Shown piece after piece: positions 9,301 through 11,229 of a stretch of DNA of 11,229 nucleotides. Each line of letters begins with the position of its first letter. Positions within the stretch are counted from its first letter, which is position 1. The position numbers were made by a program, and so were the translations under genes. Under the pieces are notes generated by a model, which saw only the letters and a program-made list of their open reading frames with translations, made no database searches and was not told the origin of the DNA. The stretch is from Paraglomus occultum (lineage: Eukaryota > Glomeromycota > Glomeromycetes > Paraglomerales > Paraglomeraceae): positions 1 through 11,229 of the forward strand of contig CAJVPJ010001236.1 of the NCBI GenBank assembly GCA_910592205.1, in the 5' to 3' direction.

Positions 9301-10076
9301 TGCTTCCTTGACATATAATGTTATGAAAATTTTATCAACTCTAACGACAGACTAACTGTTTGGTTCGCTGTTTAATTTGTAAATATCAGGAAGATGACGC
9401 CGTCTCCCGAGAGGTATGTCTTAAGAAAAATGCTTGCATCTGAGTTAGAAGAATTTACATAGAATAATACATTTATTGTTTTTTAGGCTGTCAAAGCGAT
9501 GTTGGAAAAGTTAGGTTACAAGTACATAAAAGCGGAAAATGGAAAAGAAGCTGTTGAATTTATGAAGGCGCGATTTGGGAAGAGTCAATGCGAAAGCAGC
9601 AGTTCTAATGTGGTTGGCTCTCAGTCGTTAGAATCCAAAACGGATATATCGTTGATTTTGATGAACTGTTCAATGGTAAGAAAAACTATTGGAATGTTTA
9701 ATCTGTGATACAGACTACAAAATCGCATTTCCTTGACGGTTTACGTATAGATTCAAGATGATAGGTTAACAACTATTTTAGTTACCTCAGCTTCATCCAC
9801 ATTAGCATGCAAAGCTAGATGCAAAGCTTTTGGCATTCGCTTACTTACTTATATTTCGATTAATTCTAGCCTGTTATGACGGGTTTTGAAGCAACTCGAG
9901 CAATCAGGTTATTGGGTCCGGAATTTCAGAAGATTCCAATTGTTGCATTGACTGCATCTGCCACAGAAGGAATCCGCGAAAAATGTTTGGAAGCTGGCAT
10001 GAATGATTATATAAGCAAACCGTGTCGGTTGAAACTCTTGAAAGAGAAATTGGCTGAATTTCTTGGTGAAGATTAA
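3375..10076 (+). CDS. Tandem hybrid histidine kinase (PAS-GAF-HK-REC-GAF-pseudoHK-REC-REC), 20 exons
   Basis: Exons: 3375-3527, 3651-3723, 3800-3835, 3899-3965, 4050-4267, 4373-4887, 4963-5098, 5219-5355, 5428-5644, 5710-5814, 5889-6381, 6451-6566, 6640-6759, 6828-7619, 7684-8038, 8114-8233, 8306-9287, 9390-9413, 9487-9675, 9870-10076. The join is 5055 nt, 1684 residues, with no internal stop. I chose the ATG because the N-terminal sensor motif follows within 31 residues; an extra upstream exon is possible. The protein should sense a cytosolic signal, autophosphorylate His396 with ATP and pass phosphate to Asp756. No transmembrane segment or signal peptide is evident. The second half repeats the GAF-HK-REC layout, but its phosphosites are Tyr1059, Asn1372 and Asn1613. 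The domain plan resembles bacterial PAS/GAF hybrid kinases and the expanded hybrid kinases of early-diverging fungi. Exon borders were placed by eye from splice consensus plus domain continuity. Confidence 0.93.
3447..4215 (+). other. Domain: N-terminal PAS-like sensor (residues about 25-165)
   Basis: Exons 1-5 encode a sensor region with hallmarks of a bacterial-type PAS kinase family. These are D31-W-A-S-T-P-L-G-P-I40, then I65-G-P-E68 with YNQ and WRPIF, then G130-Y-L-E-E134 and FSLSP, ending with D147-D-G-G-I-G-G-V154. The continuity of these motifs across four introns, two of which flank a 36-bp exon, is the main support for the first splice sites. PAS domains bind small molecules or cofactors, or mediate dimerisation; the ligand here is unknown. 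The helix after it (about 155-175, [16 protein letters not shown]) is the usual linker to the following GAF. Confidence 0.8.
4373..4995 (+). other. Domain: GAF-1 (residues about 183-360)
   Basis: Exon 6 and the start of exon 7 encode a GAF-like fold between the PAS region and the first HisKA. It opens with a helix ([15 protein letters not shown]), then strands (PYAILYIV), a long polar insertion rich in D/S/T (residues about 255-285), and a late strand pair (SIAVLCPVS and [19 protein letters not shown]). A helix ([23 protein letters not shown]) continues into the kinase. GAF domains bind small molecules or tetrapyrroles. I see no obvious chromophore cysteine context, so the ligand is unknown. 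Confidence 0.72.
5041..5440 (+). other. Domain: HisKA-1, canonical (His396)
   Basis: The H-box reads [10 protein letters not shown] then [13 protein letters not shown] across intron 7, with the phospho-accepting histidine at residue 396 (codon CAC, 5086-5088). The second dimerisation helix ([19 protein letters not shown]) follows in exon 8 and the start of exon 9. The long helix before it ([20 protein letters not shown]) fits the signalling coiled coil that links the sensor to the kinase. All residues expected of an active HisKA are present. Confidence 0.92.
5575..6082 (+). other. Domain: HATPase-1 (residues about 495-617)
   Basis: The ATP-binding domain spans exons 9-11. The N box is NLCSNAFNY around Asn516 and Asn520 (the usual K after F is N523). 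G1 is D551-T-G-I-G555, the F box is NIFQRFYR, and G2 is E580-G-T-G-I-G-L586. It ends with the strand TTFRVWFP at about 617. All nucleotide-binding motifs are intact, so this half should be catalytically competent. The intron breaks fall inside the N box (Cys518) and G1 (Gly553). Confidence 0.92.
6341..6916 (+). other. Domain: REC-1, canonical receiver (Asp756)
   Basis: The receiver starts with LVLVADDN (acidic pair Asp711-Asp712). The phosphorylatable Asp756 is in [13 protein letters not shown], with its codon split by intron 12. The switch residue lies in LLSALTG (Ser786), and the conserved lysine is Lys807 in YIFKP. All five signature positions are present. It is the only receiver in the protein with an intact phosphosite. 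It lies in the middle of the polypeptide, as in tandem hybrid kinases, preceded by a Ser/Lys/Arg-rich linker (residues about 630-700). Confidence 0.93.
6945..7530 (+). other. Domain: GAF-2 with Cys/His-rich insertion (residues about 835-1030)
   Basis: Exon 14 opens after REC-1 with a helix ([12 protein letters not shown]), then [17 protein letters not shown], typical of phytochrome-like GAF domains. It closes with [17 protein letters not shown] and [20 protein letters not shown], also typical. Between them lies an insertion with Cys911, Cys915, Cys931, Cys937, His941, Cys942, His943, His945, Cys956, Cys966 and Cys969, including DHCHIH and CTDC. Such a cluster could bind a metal or act as a redox switch; that is inference. 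A helical linker ([20 protein letters not shown]) joins it to the second kinase. Confidence 0.72.
7586..7870 (+). other. Domain: HisKA-2, degenerate, Tyr1059 in place of His
   Basis: The segment [20 protein letters not shown] aligns with the usual NKAKSxFLANMSHELRTPLN H-box. The catalytic histidine is Tyr (codon TAT at 7616-7618) and the following Pro is Leu. The rest of the helical hairpin ([20 protein letters not shown] then [11 protein letters not shown]) is well kept. Intron 14 starts one base into the next codon, so the Tyr codon itself is not split and cannot be replaced by a shifted splice site without breaking the frame. Canonical autophosphorylation at this site is not possible. Confidence 0.88.
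7968..8500 (+). other. Domain: HATPase-2, nucleotide-binding motifs intact (residues about 1155-1285)
   Basis: The domain begins near [17 protein letters not shown] (N box, Asn1173 and Asn1177) and continues KFT in exon 16. G1 is D1214-T-G-V-G1218, the F box is RIWESFYQ, and G2 is G1244-T-G-L-G-L1249. It ends with [10 protein letters not shown]. It is as complete as HATPase-1, so ATP binding is expected even though the adjacent HisKA-2 has no histidine. It could phosphorylate His396 of a partner chain, or ATP could act as a structural ligand; both are inference. Confidence 0.9.
8592..8985 (+). other. Domain: REC-2, degenerate pseudo-receiver
   Basis: Residues about 1314-1445 keep a receiver-like outline: strand [13 protein letters not shown] (only one of the acidic pair, Asp1321), helix [14 protein letters not shown], strand EFVFFNVG, strand [11 protein letters not shown], and a late Lys-Pro (Lys1428 in [13 protein letters not shown]). 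The phosphosite position is Asn1372 (codon AAC, 8766-8768), and the usual MPxMDG loop is replaced by NVGNNNA. Such middle receivers are often divergent in multi-receiver kinases. It probably serves as a structural or interaction domain. Confidence 0.75.
9000..9272 (+). other. Charged low-complexity linker between REC-2 and REC-3
   Basis: Residues about 1450-1540 are rich in S, E, K, R and D, with no predicted fold: runs such as [11 protein letters not shown] and [15 protein letters not shown]. It contains basic patches ([18 protein letters not shown]) next to serines that could be phosphorylation or nuclear-localisation sites; that is speculative. It ends directly before the REC-3 strand KYILHVEDD. 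Confidence 0.6.
9273..10061 (+). other. Domain: REC-3, receiver with Asn1613 at the phosphosite
   Basis: The C-terminal receiver is otherwise textbook: [12 protein letters not shown] (acidic pair from Glu1546-Asp1547-Asp1548), [40 protein letters not shown], and MNDYISKP with Lys1666. The phosphosite motif expected to read LMDCxMPVM is L-M-N-C-S-M-P-V-M, with Asn1613 (codon AAC, 9664-9666). A non-conserved insertion ([20 protein letters not shown]) precedes the phosphosite strand. The protein ends five to ten residues after the domain (FLGED). Confidence 0.88.
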
Positions 10077-10177
10077 TTTATGAATTCCAATTTCTGGAAC
10101 TAACGAATAAGTCCATAATAAGTGTAATATGATTAGTTTTTTTTTTGCGCAATTTGCGTTTTTTGCACATGAATAGA

Positions 10178-10189
10178 GGGGGGGGGGGG
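10178..10189 (+). repeat. Homopolymer tract of 12 G
   Basis: Twelve consecutive G residues stand in otherwise AT-rich sequence, about 100 bases after the kinase stop codon. Long G runs are rare in AT-rich fungal DNA and prone to length error in sequencing. The exact count may be an assembly artefact. Confidence 0.9.
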
Positions 10190-10463
10190 AAGATATATAC
10201 GTGTCCTATTCATAAATTTGAATTTGGGCCATTAATATTAAGAAGGTATGTTATTCGCGCTGTAAGTACTTTAATTTTTACTGTGAGGGACATGCACATA
10301 ACTTTTCTTAAGGTGGTTTAAAACCCTTTTACTTTATTAGTTATCATTTTCCATACGCTTATAGTCGACATATGAATAATTTTCTGCATTATATAAAATA
10401 TTTAGAGACACTTTCTTTTGGAATGTCATTTTACAATGAATAATCCCAAACCTCCTACAGATC

Positions 10464-10566
10464 GAATAAGTCGAGCTTGTGATGAATTGTCGGTTATTTG
10501 CAATTAGAATATGGAGGGCTGCGCATAGAAGATGGAAACTGATTACAAAATTCACTCGACTTATTC
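10464..10566. repeat. 12-bp inverted repeat with 79-base spacer
   Basis: GAATAAGTCGAG at 10464-10475 is matched in reverse complement by CTCGACTTATTC at 10555-10566. The arms are perfect and end abruptly. It could be a degraded miniature element or a chance hairpin; no flanking target duplication is seen. Confidence 0.6.
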
Positions 10567-10816
10567 AAAAAGTCAATGCATTTCATTATTATAAACGGTA
10601 ACGAGATATATATCACGTTTGTAGTGTCGGTAAGGGTAACGGTTCATACGTTGAAGAACTAAATCACACCATATGATACACCAGTTTAGGGCCATAATCT
10701 GTAAATAAATCTTTCTTAGTTCACAAGTATCTGTCTATAAGCTTCGGAAAATGTCTCAAAAAGAAAGTAGTTCAACCACAAACGATAATTGAGCGATCAT
10801 ACTCAACGAATTAAAG

Positions 10817-11229
10817 CTAGTTCCTCTTTTTGAAAGTTAGAGGCAGAGAACCAATCATGCGACGCCCGCGTTTTAGAGGATACTTCGGCGGTTTCCCGTC
10901 AAGAGTACTAATCTCATACTTTCTAATAAGTATTGACATTGCCATCTTAATGTTCCTACTAGCTAACCATCTACCCGGACATGCGTGTTTTCCTAGACCA
11001 AAGGTTATCGAGTCCCTACCAATTTTAGTGAATGGGGACTTGCCAACGTGTCGGAATCCAGAAAACGTCTCCGGATTATCACCGTGCAGAGAAGAATTGG
11101 ACGCGTAGGCGAAATTGTTCATAACCATCAGGCTGCCTAAGGTCGGGCAAGGTTCATTTATAGTTAGATCGAACGCTTGAAAATATACAGAGACTAGATA
11201 AATAACACACCTTTAGGAAGCTGATACCC
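10817..11229 (-). CDS. Cytochrome P450, C-terminal part (5' end outside the window)
   Basis: Two minus-strand exons are visible, 11229-11211 (continuing off the window) and 11136-10817, joined over a 74-bp GT-AG intron (11210-11137) that starts GTGTGT and ends TTAG. The joined peptide reads GYQLPKG then SLMVMNN, the usual strand before the C-terminal region of P450s. PETFSGFR follows, then the haem-binding loop FGLGKHACPGRWLA, whose Cys is the axial haem ligand. The downstream helix (IKMAMSILIRKYEI) and C-terminal sheet are present, with stop at 10819-10817. The F-G-F-R and CPGR signatures fit fungal monooxygenases of the ent-kaurene oxidase-like type. About 113 residues of an expected 500 or so are seen. 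The substrate cannot be told. N-terminal membrane anchor, I-helix and ExxR lie beyond the window. Confidence 0.93.

Larger units (their letters stand above)
3528..9869 (+). other. Nineteen GT-AG introns of the kinase gene
   Basis: Introns: 3528-3650, 3724-3799, 3836-3898, 3966-4049, 4268-4372, 4888-4962, 5099-5218, 5356-5427, 5645-5709, 5815-5888, 6382-6450, 6567-6639, 6760-6827, 7620-7683, 8039-8113, 8234-8305, 9288-9389, 9414-9486, 9676-9869. Lengths run from 63 to 194 bases. Donors are mostly GTAAGN, GTATGN or GTGAGT; the weakest are GTACAA (5815), GTTTGT (6382) and GTAATT (9288). A TACTAAC branch-site match sits at 3883-3889 in intron 3, and TTACTAACCC occurs near 3771 in intron 2. Most contain in-frame stops or shift the frame, so intron retention would truncate the protein. 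Confidence 0.85.
10077..10816. other. Convergent 3' intergenic region, no gene seen
   Basis: This is the shared 3' flank of the kinase (+) and the P450 (-). I see no canonical AATAAA close downstream of the kinase stop; near-matches such as AATAAG occur around 10105. A minus-strand AATAAA (plus TTTATT near 10333) is far from the P450 stop. A short minus-strand reading frame at 10337-10555 has no recognisable motif. The interval holds a 12-base G tract and a 12-bp inverted repeat, listed separately. Confidence 0.55.

Noticed and set aside
6828-10076. The second kinase half as a separate gene starting near 6830
   Set aside because: Intron 13 (6760-6827) joins REC-1 in frame between Glu795 and the split Ala796. 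The receiver's own lysine motif (YIFKP) lies in the downstream exon, so the two halves share one receiver and one reading frame.
10337-10555. Minus-strand reading frame between the two genes, possible transposase scrap
   Set aside because: I could read vague transposase-like words in mixed frames, but no ordered motifs as in the 1584-1990 relic.
10830-11108. Plus-strand reading frame over the P450 exon
   Set aside because: It is the antisense shadow of the exon that encodes the haem-binding loop FGLGKHACPGR.
1-11229. CRISPR array, bacterial operon, tRNA or rRNA genes
   Set aside because: No spaced repeat array, no ribosome-binding-site/ORF operon pattern, and no cloverleaf or rRNA-like segment was seen. 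Both genes are split by spliceosomal introns.

Overview
The window looks like nuclear DNA of an early-diverging fungus, most likely a Mucoromycota/Glomeromycotina (arbuscular mycorrhizal) type. The basis is AT-rich sequence, genes cut by many short GT-AG introns (63-194 bp, some with a TACTAAC-like branch site), a fungal-type cytochrome P450, a very large multi-domain hybrid histidine kinase, and decayed pogo-like transposon sequence. The lineage is inferred; no marker gene is present.

Layout. Positions 1-3374 hold no intact gene. They carry a possible Tc1/mariner-type transposon end at the left edge (1-75), a pogo-like DNA transposon with perfect 24-bp terminal inverted repeats and TA target duplication (1435-2180) that contains the wreck of a transposase on the minus strand, and a possible LTR-retrotransposon fragment (about 2418-2636) with a 38-bp tandem duplication. 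Positions 3375-10076 (+) are one gene that I could assemble into 20 exons. All 19 introns are GT-AG, every phase agrees, and the joined CDS is 5055 nt (1684 residues plus stop). Positions 10817-11229 (-) are the 3' end of a cytochrome P450 gene whose 5' part lies beyond the window; it converges on the kinase gene.

The large gene encodes a soluble tandem hybrid histidine kinase: PAS-like sensor, GAF, HisKA-1, HATPase-1, REC-1, Cys-rich GAF-2, HisKA-2, HATPase-2, REC-2, REC-3. The first kinase-receiver module is canonical (His396, Asp756). In the second half every phosphorylation site is substituted while much of the surrounding fold is kept: the HisKA-2 histidine is Tyr1059, the REC-2 site is Asn1372 and the REC-3 site is Asn1613. 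HATPase-2 still has its N, G1 and G2 boxes. The protein therefore reads as an active kinase fused to a pseudo-kinase/pseudo-receiver module that probably regulates rather than relays phosphate. This is the most interesting signal in the window. No HPt domain is encoded in the protein, so any downstream relay would need a separate HPt protein.
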